From Ensifer sp. Root278 (GTDB taxonomy: Bacteria; Pseudomonadota; Alphaproteobacteria; Rhizobiales; Rhizobiaceae): 64,000 bases of DNA. Location of the stretch: the NCBI RefSeq assembly GCF_001429285.1, contig NZ_LMJJ01000001.1, forward strand, positions 544,689-608,688. The letters are read 5' to 3'. The notes under the pieces were generated by a model, which saw nothing but the letters and a program-made list of their open reading frames with translations, was not told where the DNA came from and made no database searches. Shown here one piece after another: positions 9,496 through 18,814 of this stretch (position 1 is the stretch's first letter; each line of letters begins with the position of its first letter). A program made the position numbers and the translations under genes.

Positions 9496-10788
9496 ATGGA
9501 TCGCATCAGGATTGTAGGCGGCAACAAGCTTAACGGCGTCATCCCGATTTCCGGCGCCAAGAACGCGGCCCTGCCGCTGATGATCGCGTCGCTTCTGACC
9601 GACGACACGTTGACGCTCGAAAACGTGCCGCATCTGGCCGACGTCGAGCAGCTGATCCGCATCCTCGGCAACCACGGCGTCGACATCTCCGTCAATGGTC
9701 GCCGCGAGCGCCAGGGCGAGAGCTACGCCCGCACCATCCATTTCACCTGCCGCAACATCGTCGATACGACCGCGCCTTACGAGCTGGTGTCGAAGATGCG
9801 CGCAAGCTTCTGGGTGATCGGCCCGCTGCTCGCCCGTGAAGGCAAGGCCCGCGTATCGCTGCCCGGTGGTTGCGCCATCGGCACGCGCCCGGTCGATCTG
9901 TTCATCGAAGGCCTTCAGGCACTCAGCGCCAATATCGAGATCGACGGCGGCTACGTCAACGCGACGGCGCCGGAAGGCGGCCTGGTCGGCGCGCGCTACA
10001 CCTTCCCGAAGGTGTCCGTCGGCGCCACCCACGTCCTGATGATGGCCGCGACGCTTGCAAATGGTACCACGGTGCTCGGCAACGCCGCGCGCGAGCCTGA
10101 AGTCGTCGACCTCGCCAACTGCCTCAATGCCATGGGCGCCAAGATCACCGGCCAGGGCACCCCGACGATCACGATTGAAGGCGTGCGTTCGCTCTCTGGC
10201 GCCCGTCACCGCGTCCTGCCGGACCGTATCGAGACCGGCACCTATGCCATGGCGGTTGCCATGACCGGCGGCGACGTCATTCTCGAAGACACGAACATGG
10301 CGCTGCTCGACACGGCGCTCGAAGCGATCCGCCGCGCCGGCGCCGAGATCACCGAGACCAACAGCGGTATCCGCGTCGTGCGCAACGGTGCCGGCATCAA
10401 GCCGGTCGATATCGTCACCGATCCTTTCCCGGGCTTCCCGACCGATCTGCAGGCGCAGTTCATGGGGCTGATGACCAGGGCGAACGGCACCTCACACATC
10501 ACCGAGACGATCTTCGAGAACCGTTTCATGCATGTGCAGGAGCTCGCCCGCCTCGGCGCCAAGATTTCGCTCTCCGGCCAGACGGCCAAGATCGAGGGCG
10601 TTAGCCGGCTGAAGGGCGCGCCTGTCATGGCGACCGACCTTCGCGCGTCTGTCTCGCTCGTCATCGCCGGCCTTGCAGCCGAAGGCGAAACCATGGTCTC
10701 GCGCGTCTATCACCTCGACCGCGGCTTCGAGCGGCTGGAAGAGAAGCTCACCCGTTGCGGCGCGCATGTCGAGCGCGTCAGCGACTGA
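9496..10788 (+). CDS. murA: UDP-N-acetylglucosamine 1-carboxyvinyltransferase
   Basis: 430 residues, full family length. It catalyses the first committed step of peptidoglycan synthesis, transferring enolpyruvate from PEP to UDP-GlcNAc in the cytoplasm. Key residues are present: Lys22 in ISGAKNAAL and the catalytic, fosfomycin-reactive Cys126 in [13 protein letters not shown]. The start ATG is followed directly by the conserved DRIRIVGG. A large inverted repeat follows the stop, separating it from the DUF2948-hisD group. Confidence 0.97.
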   Translation: MDRIRIVGGNKLNGVIPISGAKNAALPLMIASLLTDDTLTLENVPHLADVEQLIRILGNHGVDISVNGRRERQGESYARTIHFTCRNIVDTTAPYELVSKMRASFWVIGPLLAREGKARVSLPGGCAIGTRPVDLFIEGLQALSANIEIDGGYVNATAPEGGLVGARYTFPKVSVGATHVLMMAATLANGTTVLGNAAREPEVVDLANCLNAMGAKITGQGTPTITIEGVRSLSGARHRVLPDRIETGTYAMAVAMTGGDVILEDTNMALLDTALEAIRRAGAEITETNSGIRVVRNGAGIKPVDIVTDPFPGFPTDLQAQFMGLMTRANGTSHITETIFENRFMHVQELARLGAKISLSGQTAKIEGVSRLKGAPVMATDLRASVSLVIAGLAAEGETMVSRVYHLDRGFERLEEKLTRCGAHVERVSD

Positions 10789-10796
10789 TTTGATCG

Positions 10797-10831
10797 GTTG
10801 CGCCTGATACCGTTGCGGTTTCAGGCGCAAC
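10797..10831. repeat. 11-bp inverted repeat after murA
   Basis: GTTGCGCCTGA (10797-10807) and TCAGGCGCAAC (10821-10831) form a perfect stem with a 13-nt loop, 9 bp after the murA stop. No T-run follows, so it may be a 3' stabiliser or factor-dependent end rather than a classic terminator. Confidence 0.6.
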
Positions 10832-10893
10832 ATCCTATGTCCATTTCAATTGTGGCACGGAAAATGTGCGGCGAAACGAAAGGAATGGACGGT

Positions 10894-11334
10894 ATGAATG
10901 GTCTGAAGCTGCTGGCGCTCGACGAGGAAGATCTCGCTGTCGTCTCCGCCCATGTCCAGGATGCCGTGTTCAAGGTATCGGGGCTGGAATATGACGCCCG
11001 CCGCAAGCAGTTTTCGCTCGTCGTCAACCGCTTCGTTTGGGAGGCGGCCGACGGCAAGCGCCGCTCCTTCGAGCGTCGTCGCGCGCTGCTCCTGTTCAAG
11101 CGGGTGAATGCGGTCCGCTCGGTCGGCTTTGACCGGCGCGACGATGAAGCGGTTCTTGATCTGTTGACGCTCAAGTTCACCGTGCGCGGCGAGGGGCCGG
11201 AAGGCACGCTCGAATTGGTTCTTGCCGGCGACGCCTCGATCGCGCTTGACGTCGAATGCATCGAAACGCAGCTTGCGGATACCGGCGGGGCGTGGGAAAC
11301 CGCTTTCAAGCCCAAGCATCCCGAAGGCGCTTGA
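10894..11334 (+). CDS. DUF2948 family protein
   Basis: 146-residue protein of unknown function, recognised by its start (MNGLKLLALDEEDLAVVSAHVQDAV) and by its place directly before hisD, which is conserved in rhizobia. The ATG at 10894 was chosen because an AAGGA lies about 10 bp upstream; the reading frame is open further upstream, but those codons are not typical of the family. No signal peptide or membrane segment. The end MRLIPLRF... of the open frame upstream is probably untranslated. Confidence 0.75.
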   Translation: MNGLKLLALDEEDLAVVSAHVQDAVFKVSGLEYDARRKQFSLVVNRFVWEAADGKRRSFERRRALLLFKRVNAVRSVGFDRRDDEAVLDLLTLKFTVRGEGPEGTLELVLAGDASIALDVECIETQLADTGGAWETAFKPKHPEGA

Positions 11335-11376
11335 GCCACTCGACCCGAACGACACTGGCATACAAGGACGTCCCCT

Positions 11377-12681
11377 TTGGCAATCAGGCTCAATTTTCTC
11401 GACGGTGACTTCGAACAAAAGTTCGCGTCATTCCTGACGACCAAGCGTGAGGTGTCCGAAGACGTCAATGCGGTGGTCAAGGCGATCATCGACGACGTGC
11501 GCGCCCGGGGCGATCAGGCACTCGCCGAATACTCCAAGCGCTTCGATGGCGTCGATTTCTCCGTGACGCCGATGGCCGTCAGCGCGGCCGAGATCGATGC
11601 GGCGATCCAGGCGGTCGAACCGGAGGTGCTGGGCGCGCTCAAGGTCGCTGCCACCCGCATCGAGGCGCACCACGCCCGCCAGCGGCCGAAGGATGATATT
11701 TACGAGGACGCCATGGGCGTCGGGCTCGGTTCGCGCTGGACGGCGGTCGATGCCGTTGGCCTTTACGTGCCGGGTGGCACGGCGAGCTATCCGAGCTCGG
11801 TGCTGATGAATGCGCTGCCGGCGAAAGTCGCGGGCGTTCCCCGCATCGTTATGGTGGTGCCGGCAAGCGGCGGTGAGATCAATCCGGCGGTGCTTGCAGC
11901 AGCAAGGCTTGCGGGCGTCGAGGAGATCTACCGCGTCGGCGGCGCGCAGGCCGTTGCGGCGCTTGCCTATGGCACCGAGACGATCGCCCCCGTCGCCAAG
12001 ATCGTCGGCCCGGGCAATGCCTATGTTGCCGCCGCCAAGCGCCAGGTCTTCGGCACCGTCGGCATCGACATGATCGCCGGTCCATCGGAAGTGCTTGTCA
12101 TCGCCGACAAGCACAACGATCCGGACTGGATCGCCGCCGATCTCCTGGCCCAGGCCGAGCACGACGTCGGCGCTCAGTCGATCCTGATCACCGACGATCC
12201 GGCCTTCGGGCAGGCGGTCGAGGATGCGGTCGAGCGGCAATTGAAGACGCTGCCGCGGGCCGAAACGGCCTCGGCGAGCTGGCGCGATTTCGGCGCCGTC
12301 ATTCTCGTGCCCGATCTCGAAAAGGCCGTGCCGCTCGCCAACCGTATTGCAGCGGAACATCTTGAACTGGCGCTCGCCAATCCCGAGCCGATGGTCGAGA
12401 AGATCCGCAATGCCGGCGCGATCTTCGTCGGGCGCCATACGCCCGAAGTCATCGGCGATTATGTCGGCGGCTCCAACCACGTTCTGCCGACTGCGCGCTC
12501 GGCGCGCTTCTCGTCCGGCCTCGGCGTGCTTGATTATATGAAGCGCACGTCGATCCTTCGGCTCGATCCGGAGCAGTTGCGAATCCTCGGACCGGCGGCG
12601 ATCGTGCTGGCAAAGTCTGAGGGGCTGGAGGCTCATGCGCGTTCCGTCGCCATTCGCCTCAATCTCGGGGATGCTGGATGA
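11377..12681 (+). CDS. hisD: Histidinol dehydrogenase
   Basis: 434 residues, normal length. This zinc- and NAD-dependent enzyme performs the last two oxidations of histidine synthesis (histidinol to histidine). Visible family segments include [47 protein letters not shown] and AAEHLELAL, which carry NAD- and zinc-binding and catalytic residues. Its stop overlaps the start of the UPF0262 gene by 4 bp (ATGA), implying translational coupling. It stands apart from other his genes, as is usual in rhizobia. Confidence 0.97.
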   Translation: MAIRLNFLDGDFEQKFASFLTTKREVSEDVNAVVKAIIDDVRARGDQALAEYSKRFDGVDFSVTPMAVSAAEIDAAIQAVEPEVLGALKVAATRIEAHHARQRPKDDIYEDAMGVGLGSRWTAVDAVGLYVPGGTASYPSSVLMNALPAKVAGVPRIVMVVPASGGEINPAVLAAARLAGVEEIYRVGGAQAVAALAYGTETIAPVAKIVGPGNAYVAAAKRQVFGTVGIDMIAGPSEVLVIADKHNDPDWIAADLLAQAEHDVGAQSILITDDPAFGQAVEDAVERQLKTLPRAETASASWRDFGAVILVPDLEKAVPLANRIAAEHLELALANPEPMVEKIRNAGAIFVGRHTPEVIGDYVGGSNHVLPTARSARFSSGLGVLDYMKRTSILRLDPEQLRILGPAAIVLAKSEGLEAHARSVAIRLNLGDAG

Positions 12682-13154
12682 AGGCGGACCGCAATCTGCG
12701 CCTCTGCGATGTCGTTCTGGACGAGACCATCGGCCGCTCGACGCCCGACGTGGAGCATGAGCGCGCGGTTGCTATCTTCGACCTGCTCGAAGAAAACCTG
12801 TTCGAACCGGTCGGCCATCCCTGTGGCCCCTACAAGCTCAATCTCTCGCTCGTCGATGCGAAGCTGGTCTTTTCGATCTCGACCGAAAAGGGCGGCGATG
12901 TCGCCACCCACATCCTGTCGCTGACGCCGTTTCGCCGGATCGTGAAGGACTACTTCATGATCTGCGAGAGCTACTACGAGGCGATCCGCTCGGCGACACC
13001 GAGCCAGATCGAGGCGATCGACATGGGGCGCCGCGGCATTCACAACGAGGGCTCGCAGACCCTGATGGATCGCCTGTCCGGCAAGATCCGGCTGGATTTC
13101 GATACGGCCCGCCGGCTGTTCACGCTCGTCTGCGTGCTCTATTGGCGCGGGTAG
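12678..13154 (+). CDS. UPF0262 family protein
   Basis: 158-residue protein of unknown function, conserved in alphaproteobacteria directly after hisD. Typical segments are [28 protein letters not shown] and [14 protein letters not shown]. It has no signal peptide or membrane helix. The start overlaps the hisD stop by 4 bp. The low-molecular-weight phosphatase gene follows at once, so hisD, UPF0262 and the phosphatase form one transcription unit. Confidence 0.85.
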   Translation: MKADRNLRLCDVVLDETIGRSTPDVEHERAVAIFDLLEENLFEPVGHPCGPYKLNLSLVDAKLVFSISTEKGGDVATHILSLTPFRRIVKDYFMICESYYEAIRSATPSQIEAIDMGRRGIHNEGSQTLMDRLSGKIRLDFDTARRLFTLVCVLYWRG

Positions 13155-13168
13155 AGGCGCGAACCGGC

Positions 13169-13636
13169 ATGACGGCAACCGAGGCACCGCAGTTGAAAGC
13201 GCCCCGCTCGGTCCTCTTCATGTGCGGCATGAATGCCATCCGCTCGCCGATGGCCGAAGCGCTCGCCAAGGCGGCGCTGCCAGCGGGAACGTATGTTGCC
13301 TCGGCCGGCGTCCGGCATGGCGAACGCGATCCGTTTGTCGACGTGGTCATGGCCGAGGTGGGCTTGAGCCTCGGCCGCCACCAGCCCCACACGCTGGATG
13401 AACTCGAGGACGACTACTTCGACCTCATCGTGACGCTGGCGCCGGAGGCGCATCACAAGGCGCTCGAATTGACTCGCTCGATGGCCGTCGACGTGGTCTA
13501 TTGGCCAACGCCGGACCCGACGGTGGCAGCCGGCACCCGCGAGCAGATCGTCGATGCGTATCGCGCCGTGCGCGATCACCTGTCGACGCTGATCAATCAT
13601 CGGTTGGTCGGCTCGCACAGACGAGAGAAAACTTGA
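13169..13636 (+). CDS. Low-molecular-weight protein-tyrosine phosphatase-like protein
   Basis: 155 residues from the ATG at 13169. The P-loop VLFMCGMNAIRSP matches C-x5-R-S of the LMW-PTP family, with Cys and Arg both present, and a later WPTPDPT supplies the family's catalytic Asp. The substrate is unknown; the family also includes arsenate reductases. An upstream in-frame TTG at 13142 would overlap the preceding gene, but the ATG fits the family N terminus better. It ends the hisD transcription unit; infA follows after 270 bp. Confidence 0.8.
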   Translation: MTATEAPQLKAPRSVLFMCGMNAIRSPMAEALAKAALPAGTYVASAGVRHGERDPFVDVVMAEVGLSLGRHQPHTLDELEDDYFDLIVTLAPEAHHKALELTRSMAVDVVYWPTPDPTVAAGTREQIVDAYRAVRDHLSTLINHRLVGSHRREKT

Positions 13637-13907
13637 GAGCTTCACGGAAATCCGAGTGCGGTTTCCGACGACAGTTCTTTTCCATGTCTTCTTAGATCCC
13701 ATCCGATTTAAGGCTAAAGACACGTAGCAGTTCAAAGTGCTATAGCGACCTCTGCGCCTCTGATAGGACGCGCGGCGCCGTAGCCGTCACAAAAGCGCAA
13801 AAGCCGGTGTTAGACGGTTCACAAATCCTCGTTGATTGTGTAGTTTCCGGCGAATTTTTCGGGATACCTGACGTATCCCTAAACAAAGATAGAAAGAACA
13901 GTCCTAC

Positions 13908-14126
13908 ATGGCGAAAGAAGAAGTCCTTGAATTTCCGGGCGTGGTCACCGAATTGCTTCCGAATGCGACCTTCCGCGTGAAGCTCGAAAACGAGCATGAG
14001 ATCATCGCCCACACGGCGGGCCGCATGCGCAAGAACCGCATCCGCGTGCTTGCCGGCGACAAGGTTCTCGTCGAGATGACCCCGTACGACCTTACCAAGG
14101 GCCGTATCACCTACCGCTTCAAGTAA
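13908..14126 (+). CDS. infA: Translation initiation factor IF-1
   Basis: 72 residues, exactly the usual size: one S1-like OB-fold binding the ribosomal A site during initiation. The protein starts [13 protein letters not shown] and contains the conserved [20 protein letters not shown] weak purine-rich ribosome site (AGAAAGAA) precedes the ATG. It is followed by an intergenic repeat and then maf. Confidence 0.97.
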   Translation: MAKEEVLEFPGVVTELLPNATFRVKLENEHEIIAHTAGRMRKNRIRVLAGDKVLVEMTPYDLTKGRITYRFK

Positions 14127-14142
14127 GCCGCTCCGGCTCTAC

Positions 14143-14260
14143 GCAATTCCTGGAGCATTTCCGCTTCTTCTTCGAATCGCGAAAACGCTCTAACCTTTGG
14201 TTGGATTGCAATTCCAGACGCAAAACCGCTTCACCCGCATTTTTGCTGGAATTGCTCTGG
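14143..14260. repeat. Rhizobial intergenic mosaic-type element
   Basis: The infA-maf gap has the look of the dispersed palindromic elements of Ensifer and relatives. GCAATTCCAG (14208-14217) and CTGGAATTGC (14246-14255) form a perfect 10-bp inverted repeat, GCAATTCC also occurs at 14143-14150, and GGAGCATTTCCGC and GCGAAAACGCTC are modules I associate with such repeats. Assignment is from memory. Confidence 0.55.
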
Positions 14261-14277
14261 AGTGACGGCTCGTTCCG

Positions 14278-14898
14278 ATGACAGTGGCCAAGAAACTGAT
14301 ACTGGCGTCCGGCTCGCCGCGTCGCGTCGAACTTCTGGCGCAGGCGGGCATCGAGCCCGCGCGCCTGATGCCGATGGATCTCGACGAGACGCCGAAGCGT
14401 GCCGAACACCCGCGTTCGCTCGCAAGGCGTCTGTCGGCTGAAAAGGCGCGAGCAGCACTTGCGGCGATCAAGGGCGAGCCCGGCTGGGACGGAAGCTATA
14501 TTCTGGCGGCCGATACGGTCGTCTGCGTCGGCCGGCGCATCCTGCCGAAGCCGGAACTGGTCAGCGAAGCCACCAGCACGCTGCACCTTCTCTCCGGCCG
14601 CAGCCATCGCGTCTATACCGGCGTGTGTCTGATCACCCCGGACAAGACGCTCAGGCAGAAGGTCGTCGACACCAAGGTGCGCTTCAAGCGCCTGTCCGGT
14701 TTCGATATCGAAAGCTATCTCGCCTCGGGCCAATGGCGCGGCAAGGCGGGCGGCTACGGCATCCAGGGCATTGCCGGCAGCTTCGTTGTGAAACTCGTCG
14801 GCTCCTACAGCAACGTCGTCGGCCTGCCGCTCTACGAAACCGTCAGCCTGCTTGTCGGCGAAGGCTATGATGTGCACAATCGTTGGCTGGAAGGCTGA
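14278..14898 (+). CDS. maf: Maf-like nucleotide pyrophosphatase
   Basis: 206 residues. Maf/YhdE/YceF proteins hydrolyse nucleoside triphosphates such as dTTP, UTP or modified nucleotides to the monophosphate, as house-cleaning enzymes. The N-terminal ILASGSPRR and the later LAADTVV are the family's substrate- and metal-binding motifs, and GGYGIQG completes the signature. It lies downstream of infA and is followed within 5 bp by yacG, an order typical of alphaproteobacteria. Confidence 0.92.
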   Translation: MTVAKKLILASGSPRRVELLAQAGIEPARLMPMDLDETPKRAEHPRSLARRLSAEKARAALAAIKGEPGWDGSYILAADTVVCVGRRILPKPELVSEATSTLHLLSGRSHRVYTGVCLITPDKTLRQKVVDTKVRFKRLSGFDIESYLASGQWRGKAGGYGIQGIAGSFVVKLVGSYSNVVGLPLYETVSLLVGEGYDVHNRWLEG

Positions 14899-14903
14899 AG
14901 CCG

Positions 14904-15128
14904 GTGCCAGACGAGACAAATAACGACGAAACGAAGAAGAGCGGTTCGAACGTCGCGCCCCTGCGGGCGCCTCGACCCTGCCCGGAATGCGGACGGCCGT
15001 CGCATCGGGAGCACTATCCCTTCTGCTCCGACCGCTGCCGCAATGTCGACCTCAATCGCTGGCTCTCCGGCTCCTATGCCATTCCGGTTGCCGACGACGA
15101 AACGAAGGCCGACGACGACGATCGCTAA
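14904..15128 (+). CDS. yacG: DNA gyrase inhibitor YacG (UPF0243 zinc-binding protein)
   Basis: 74 residues with a single zinc-binding motif: Cys-Pro-Glu-Cys followed by Cys-Ser-Asp-Arg-Cys (Cx2C...Cx3C) in RPCPECGRPSHREHYPFCSD. In E. coli YacG binds and inhibits gyrase B. The C-terminal tail is very acidic (DDETKADDDD). The GTG at 14904 was chosen; a TTG at 14883 is in frame but lies inside maf. Translation is probably coupled to maf. Confidence 0.85.
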   Translation: MPDETNNDETKKSGSNVAPLRAPRPCPECGRPSHREHYPFCSDRCRNVDLNRWLSGSYAIPVADDETKADDDDR

Positions 15129-15470
15129 GGCGTACCGCTGCGGTCGGGCGCGTGGGTCCGGCCTTTCCCTCAACGCTCCTCTTTATCGTGAACGACGCCT
15201 GGATGGTCCTGCGCGCCAGCAGGTGAATGCGGCCGCCATTTTCGGTCTCCGAGGACCACTTCTGTCTCGGAGAGTGCGGGGGAAGCGAATGCGATCTCTC
15301 TGAAACTCTTTGCTTTTTCGGTTTTTTTGACTGTCCACAGGATTTCGGTCAAAAAACTTTCATTTGGCGCTGGACACCGCCGAACAAGATGCTATAACCC
15401 CGCTCGCTTCCGGGGCAAACACAAGCGCCCCGAGGGTTCCGCAAGGAACCGCTGCCCGAAACGGCAGGAT
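15129..15470. other. Region upstream of tRNA-Phe
   Basis: About 340 bp with no credible gene. It holds the likely tRNA-Phe promoter (15370-15398) and a small hairpin, GGTTCC-GCAA-GGAACC, in the tRNA leader. Confidence 0.4.
15370..15398 (+). promoter_or_regulatory. Probable promoter of tRNA-Phe
   Basis: CTGGAC (15370-15375) and TATAAC (15393-15398) are spaced by 17 bp, resembling the rhizobial housekeeping-sigma consensus. Transcription would begin about 65 bp before the tRNA. Pattern match only. Confidence 0.45.
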
Positions 15471-15546
15471 GCCCGGATAGCTCAGTTGGTAGAGCAGCGG
15501 ATTGAAAATCCGCGTGTCGGTGGTTCAAATCCGCCTCCGGGCACCA
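15471..15546 (+). tRNA. tRNA-Phe (GAA anticodon)
   Basis: 76 nt with encoded CCA. The acceptor GCCCGGA/TCCGGGC, D-arm GCTC/GAGC, anticodon stem GCGGA/TCCGC with loop TTGAAAA (anticodon GAA), and T-arm GGTGG-TTCAAAT-CCGCC are all canonical. Confidence 0.98.
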
Positions 15547-15681
15547 TTCATCTCCTTGAATGTTTGGTCTCGAAAAGCTTGAAAGCCACGTTCGGCGTTT
15601 ACTGAGCGTTGCGTCACTCGTTTGCCCTCAATATGTCGTCCACTCCTGCACCAGCATCTCGCGAAAGCGGATCGCTGCCGG

Positions 15682-16002
15682 CGGCGCAACTTCCTGGATA
15701 TCGATGTCGCCGCGAACCCGCAGTCGCTCGATTCCTACATTCAGTACATTGAAGTCGTGTTGCAGAAGACGATTGACGGAGCGGCCGCGTTGGGCTCGCT
15801 GCTGACGCGCATCGACATGCAGACGACCTTTGGTCAGACGCTGATGGCCACCATCGAAAAGGGGGGCGGACGTTTGCTGGATGCCGATATGAACGAGACG
15901 TCGACGCGGCTGAAGGCATTGCAGACGCGGGAACAGCTTGGCATCCAGGCTTTGCAGATAGCCAACTCCAATGCGCAGAACATCCTGCAGCTTTTCCGCT
16001 GA
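15682..16002 (+). pseudogene. Flagellin remnant (C-terminal domain only)
   Basis: The frame ends with about 107 residues that are clearly the flagellin C terminus: a D1/D0-like helical stretch (ALGSLLTRIDMQTTF), then [30 protein letters not shown] and a terminal NILQLFR. The same ending occurs in flaA near 63.4 kb. The N-terminal D0/D1 helices and variable domain of a roughly 300-residue flagellin are absent. Upstream codons, back to a TTG at 15622, look unrelated and there is no ribosome site. It starts 135 bp after tRNA-Phe. It cannot make a polymerising flagellin, because both termini are needed. It is best read as the residue of a deleted or partly transferred gene. Confidence 0.8.
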
Positions 16003-16256
16003 GCGATCGCGTCGTCGCGAAGCGATGACGAAAGCATCGCAGCCGAGAGGGTTCCAGCACGTCGCTGATCAGGCATCGATCCTCCCTTTTAGCGAAGGTG
16101 GGAATCGACGGCTGTCACCTGCGTTACATGTTCGTCGCAGCTTCCGCATATTCTCACGCCCGGGAGGACCTGAGCGGCGAACGTCTTCGTCGCGTAATCG
16201 ATGCCACGAAACCACAACAAAAACAGGGTCGTGGCAGGGTCAACCGAGGATCAGAA

Positions 16257-16478
16257 ATGCGTAAATTTTCCAGGCTCTCTCTAGCAACGCTCGTCGCGGC
16301 CACGATCGCTGCGGGTGTGTCCGCTCCTGCGTTCGCAGGAGGCAGCTACTACAAGGGCGTTTCACCAACGGCGGTCAATGAAGGCCACCGGAGCGAGAAG
16401 TACAATCCGCCCGGAAAGACCGTAAACCGCCCGCCGCCGAGAAACGGCTCCTACTACAAGGGCATCATGCGCAAGTAG
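16257..16478 (+). CDS. Small exported protein with GSYYKG repeats
   Basis: 73 residues. The N terminus is a clear Sec signal peptide (MRKFSRLSLATLVAATIAAG... ending APAFA|GG), leaving a mature peptide of about 46 residues that begins GGSYYKGV and ends NGSYYKGIMRK, so one six-residue motif brackets the chain. The middle is Pro/Asn-rich. GAGGA lies 6 bp before the ATG at 16257; the open frame extends upstream but without a start this good. A hairpin terminator follows. Function unknown; a periplasmic location is likely. Confidence 0.7.
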   Translation: MRKFSRLSLATLVAATIAAGVSAPAFAGGSYYKGVSPTAVNEGHRSEKYNPPGKTVNRPPPRNGSYYKGIMRK

Positions 16479-16543
16479 GAAAGGCACGTGGGAGCAATCG
16501 GCCGAAAAGCCGGCGGCTCTCGATCACGGTCTTGAAAACAAGG

Positions 16544-16566
16544 AAGGGCGCCGTGGCGCCCTTTCG
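16544..16566. terminator. Bidirectional hairpin terminator
   Basis: Arms 16544-16552 and 16555-16563 (AAGGGCGCC/GGCGCCCTT) form a hairpin followed by TTC. It lies between the convergent exported-protein gene and the GT2 gene and may serve both. Confidence 0.6.
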
Positions 16567-16568
16567 TT

Positions 16569-17828
16569 CTAGATCAGAACATGACTGAGAATATCGCCTT
16601 CGCTGACCACCATGTTCGGCGGATGGCCGTTGCGCAGATAATGCTTGCGGTCGCTATCGGCGGTAATGAACACGGCGGTGCGGGCAACCTCGTCCGCTGT
16701 CAATTGTGTCGTTGCCGGCACGACAGCGATTTCGGAGCGCAGGCCCAACTCGCGCAACAGTTCCTCGATCGCGCGGTGGTCGTCCACGCCGTGAAGAACA
16801 AGCCGGTCGATTTCTGCAATCGCGTTTGTATGCCACGTGACAGTCTGAAGAGCGACCATGAGGGGCAGCGCCCCTCTTGCCTGCTGCACGTCGGGATGGT
16901 GCTCGAAGCCGGCCAGCATTAGCCGCGTATAGAGTTCATAGGCGCGAACGTAGTCCTTCTTCATCATCCACATGCGCAAGGCAACGCTCATGCGGATCAT
17001 GGTGAAGTCCCTGATCTGGGCATCGAAATAGGTGCGCCGATCGGCGGTCAGCTTGACGGCACCGCGCTTGGCGCCGCTGTAGAGGAAGTACTCAAGACCG
17101 CCCCGGTACGTATCCCATGCCGTCAGCGTCTCGGCGTGGCCGGCCTGCGGCCGATCGCGGACGATCTTCGAGCGTATCACCTGGCGATAGAAAGGCTTCT
17201 TCAGGAAGGTGACGGCGCCCAGTTCCAGAAAATGTGCGAGATAGGAGAAGGCCCAATAGGCGAAGTGCCGGGGCGCCCAGGCGGAGCGCAGGGCCGAGGT
17301 CCGGTAAATGCCGATCTCGGGAAAGACATGTCGGTCGACGAGAAAATCGAAAACCGGCTCGAAGTCCCGTTTCTTGAACTTGGTATCCTTATCGACCGAG
17401 AAGAACGGCGCACTGTCACGTTCGTCGATCTCGTCGTGTGTGTACCACGGCGCAAAGCACACCGTCACTTCCGGATTGAGATCCAGATAGCGGATTGCCT
17501 CGCGCAAGCCATCGTTGATGAGCACGTCGTCATCGGCGAGGTAGAGCGTGTATTCGCCCACCGCGCGGCTGACGGCGCTGATGACGTTGGGAATCGCGCC
17601 GAAATTCTCCGACTGGCGGAAATAGCGGATCGGCAACCCCTTGGCGACAAAGCGATCGACGATCTCCCGGGTGCCGTCGGTCGAGGCGTTGTCGGAAATG
17701 ATGATCTCGTACTTGAAGGAGAACTGGTAGAGTTCGACGAAGTAGCCGAGCGCCTTTTCGAGGAAGGGCGCGCGGTTATAGGTGGGAATGCAGATGCTCA
17801 GCTTAACCTGGCTCACTCGCCTCTCCAT
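16569..17828 (-). CDS. Family 2 glycosyltransferase
   Basis: 419 residues. The N-terminal GT-A fold is typical of GT2: LSICIPTYNRAPFLEKAL at residues 10-27, SDNASTDGT near 46-53 and the metal/nucleotide-sugar acidic motif LADDDVLI (Asp99-101). No transmembrane helices are seen, so the enzyme is likely cytoplasmic or peripheral. Acceptor and sugar are unknown. The C-terminal 200 residues are not recognised. It is isolated, convergent with a small exported-protein gene and near a flagellin remnant; whether it once belonged to a surface-glycan island is speculation. Confidence 0.8.
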   Translation of the reverse strand: MERRVSQVKLSICIPTYNRAPFLEKALGYFVELYQFSFKYEIIISDNASTDGTREIVDRFVAKGLPIRYFRQSENFGAIPNVISAVSRAVGEYTLYLADDDVLINDGLREAIRYLDLNPEVTVCFAPWYTHDEIDERDSAPFFSVDKDTKFKKRDFEPVFDFLVDRHVFPEIGIYRTSALRSAWAPRHFAYWAFSYLAHFLELGAVTFLKKPFYRQVIRSKIVRDRPQAGHAETLTAWDTYRGGLEYFLYSGAKRGAVKLTADRRTYFDAQIRDFTMIRMSVALRMWMMKKDYVRAYELYTRLMLAGFEHHPDVQQARGALPLMVALQTVTWHTNAIAEIDRLVLHGVDDHRAIEELLRELGLRSEIAVVPATTQLTADEVARTAVFITADSDRKHYLRNGHPPNMVVSEGDILSHVLI

Positions 17829-18202
17829 TGTCAGTCACATGCGACAGCGGGCGTTTCGCAGACCGCCGGTCGCGTCTCGTTTGCTTGCACGCCGGCACGA
17901 GAACAGCGGTGGCTGGCGATGCAACGGCAGGGATCGGACGCCTCAGGGCGCAAGGGGCAGCGCGCAGAGGAGGCCGATCCTACGCTCCGTTATTCCGCTT
18001 CGATCTTGCGTGAGCCTTGTCTTGAATAAAGGCCGGTCAGGCGGCAGCTGTGCAGAGGGTGAGCAGGACCCCCGTTAGCGATTTGTTAACCATGCTTGCG
18101 CAATCTCGATGGTTGTAACAATGGCGCTCGAACCCGGTCTTCATCGAGCCACATGCCCGAAAGCAGACGCATTCGTTCATTCCTAAGGGAGCAGAGACAA
18201 GG
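17829..18202. other. Intergenic region upstream of the GT2 gene and a small membrane-protein gene
   Basis: About 370 bp between divergent genes. I see no credible gene in it and no motif I can name. The promoters of both flanking genes should lie here. Confidence 0.4.
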
Positions 18203-18298
18203 ATGTACGAAATGGCAGCCCATATGATGAAGATGCTGATGAGCATCATGGCCGCGCTTTCGCTCGGCTCGCTGCTGTTTCTAATGGCTGTGCTCTAA
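18203..18298 (+). CDS. 31-residue Met-rich hydrophobic miniprotein
   Basis: The frame reads MYEMAAHMMKMLMSIM and then a hydrophobic run with a Gly-Ser break, ending MAVL: 31 residues, seven of the first sixteen being Met, with one likely membrane helix. AAGGGAG lies about 11 bp before the ATG. It is too short for routine gene calls. Function unknown. Confidence 0.45.
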   Translation: MYEMAAHMMKMLMSIMAALSLGSLLFLMAVL

Positions 18299-18328
18299 CG
18301 ACGGTCAAAGGTTCGGGCGGCGCGCCCG

Positions 18329-18715
18329 TCAGGGGTAGAGGTAGAACTCGTCCCAGCTCTCGTGCGGCACAAGCTCGCCGATCTTGTATTCGAAAGACAG
18401 GACATCCAGGTGCTCCGCGTCGGTGCGGCACTTGAACTTCAGCTTGTACCATTCCCCCTTGCTGCGGAACACGGCGCCCAGCGCCTTCATCTTGTCTTCC
18501 TTCACGACCGGCTCGGCGAAGGTGTAGGCGATCACCTTGTCCGGCTTGAAGGTCGACTTGTCGGCGTTGATGCGCTCCATCGCCTCGGTATCGCACCGCT
18601 GTTCGAGCCGGGTCTGCGGGTCGAGCTTTTCGAACTGGCGCACCAGGGACTGATCCATCGCCAGCGCCGGGGAACATGTGGCGGCGAAGATGAGCGGGTA
18701 CGCGATTGTCTTCAT
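18329..18715 (-). CDS. DUF930 family exported protein
   Basis: 128 residues. A signal peptide (MKTIAYPLIFAATCSPALA) is followed by a domain with LDPQTRLEQRCDTEAMERI, AYTFAEPV, GAVFRSKGEWYKLKFKC and a final ESWDEFYLYP, the pattern I associate with DUF930 of Rhizobiales. Two Cys residues in the mature part could form a disulfide. AGGAG lies about 10 bp before the ATG at 18715. It is periplasmic by prediction; the function of the family is unknown. Confidence 0.7.
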   Translation of the reverse strand: MKTIAYPLIFAATCSPALAMDQSLVRQFEKLDPQTRLEQRCDTEAMERINADKSTFKPDKVIAYTFAEPVVKEDKMKALGAVFRSKGEWYKLKFKCRTDAEHLDVLSFEYKIGELVPHESWDEFYLYP

Positions 18716-18814
18716 GCTCGACGGACTCCTGCGATGAAAAAGAACCGGACCCGGCAAATCACTCCGGGACGCGCCTGCGGTTTCAGTTAAGCTTTGTGGC
18801 CATTCCAAGGCAGG

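Noticed and set aside
15471..16478. Genomic island at tRNA-Phe
   Set aside because: I saw no integrase, transposase or duplicated tRNA 3' end in the next few kilobases, so an island cannot be claimed; only the flagellin remnant hints at past rearrangement.
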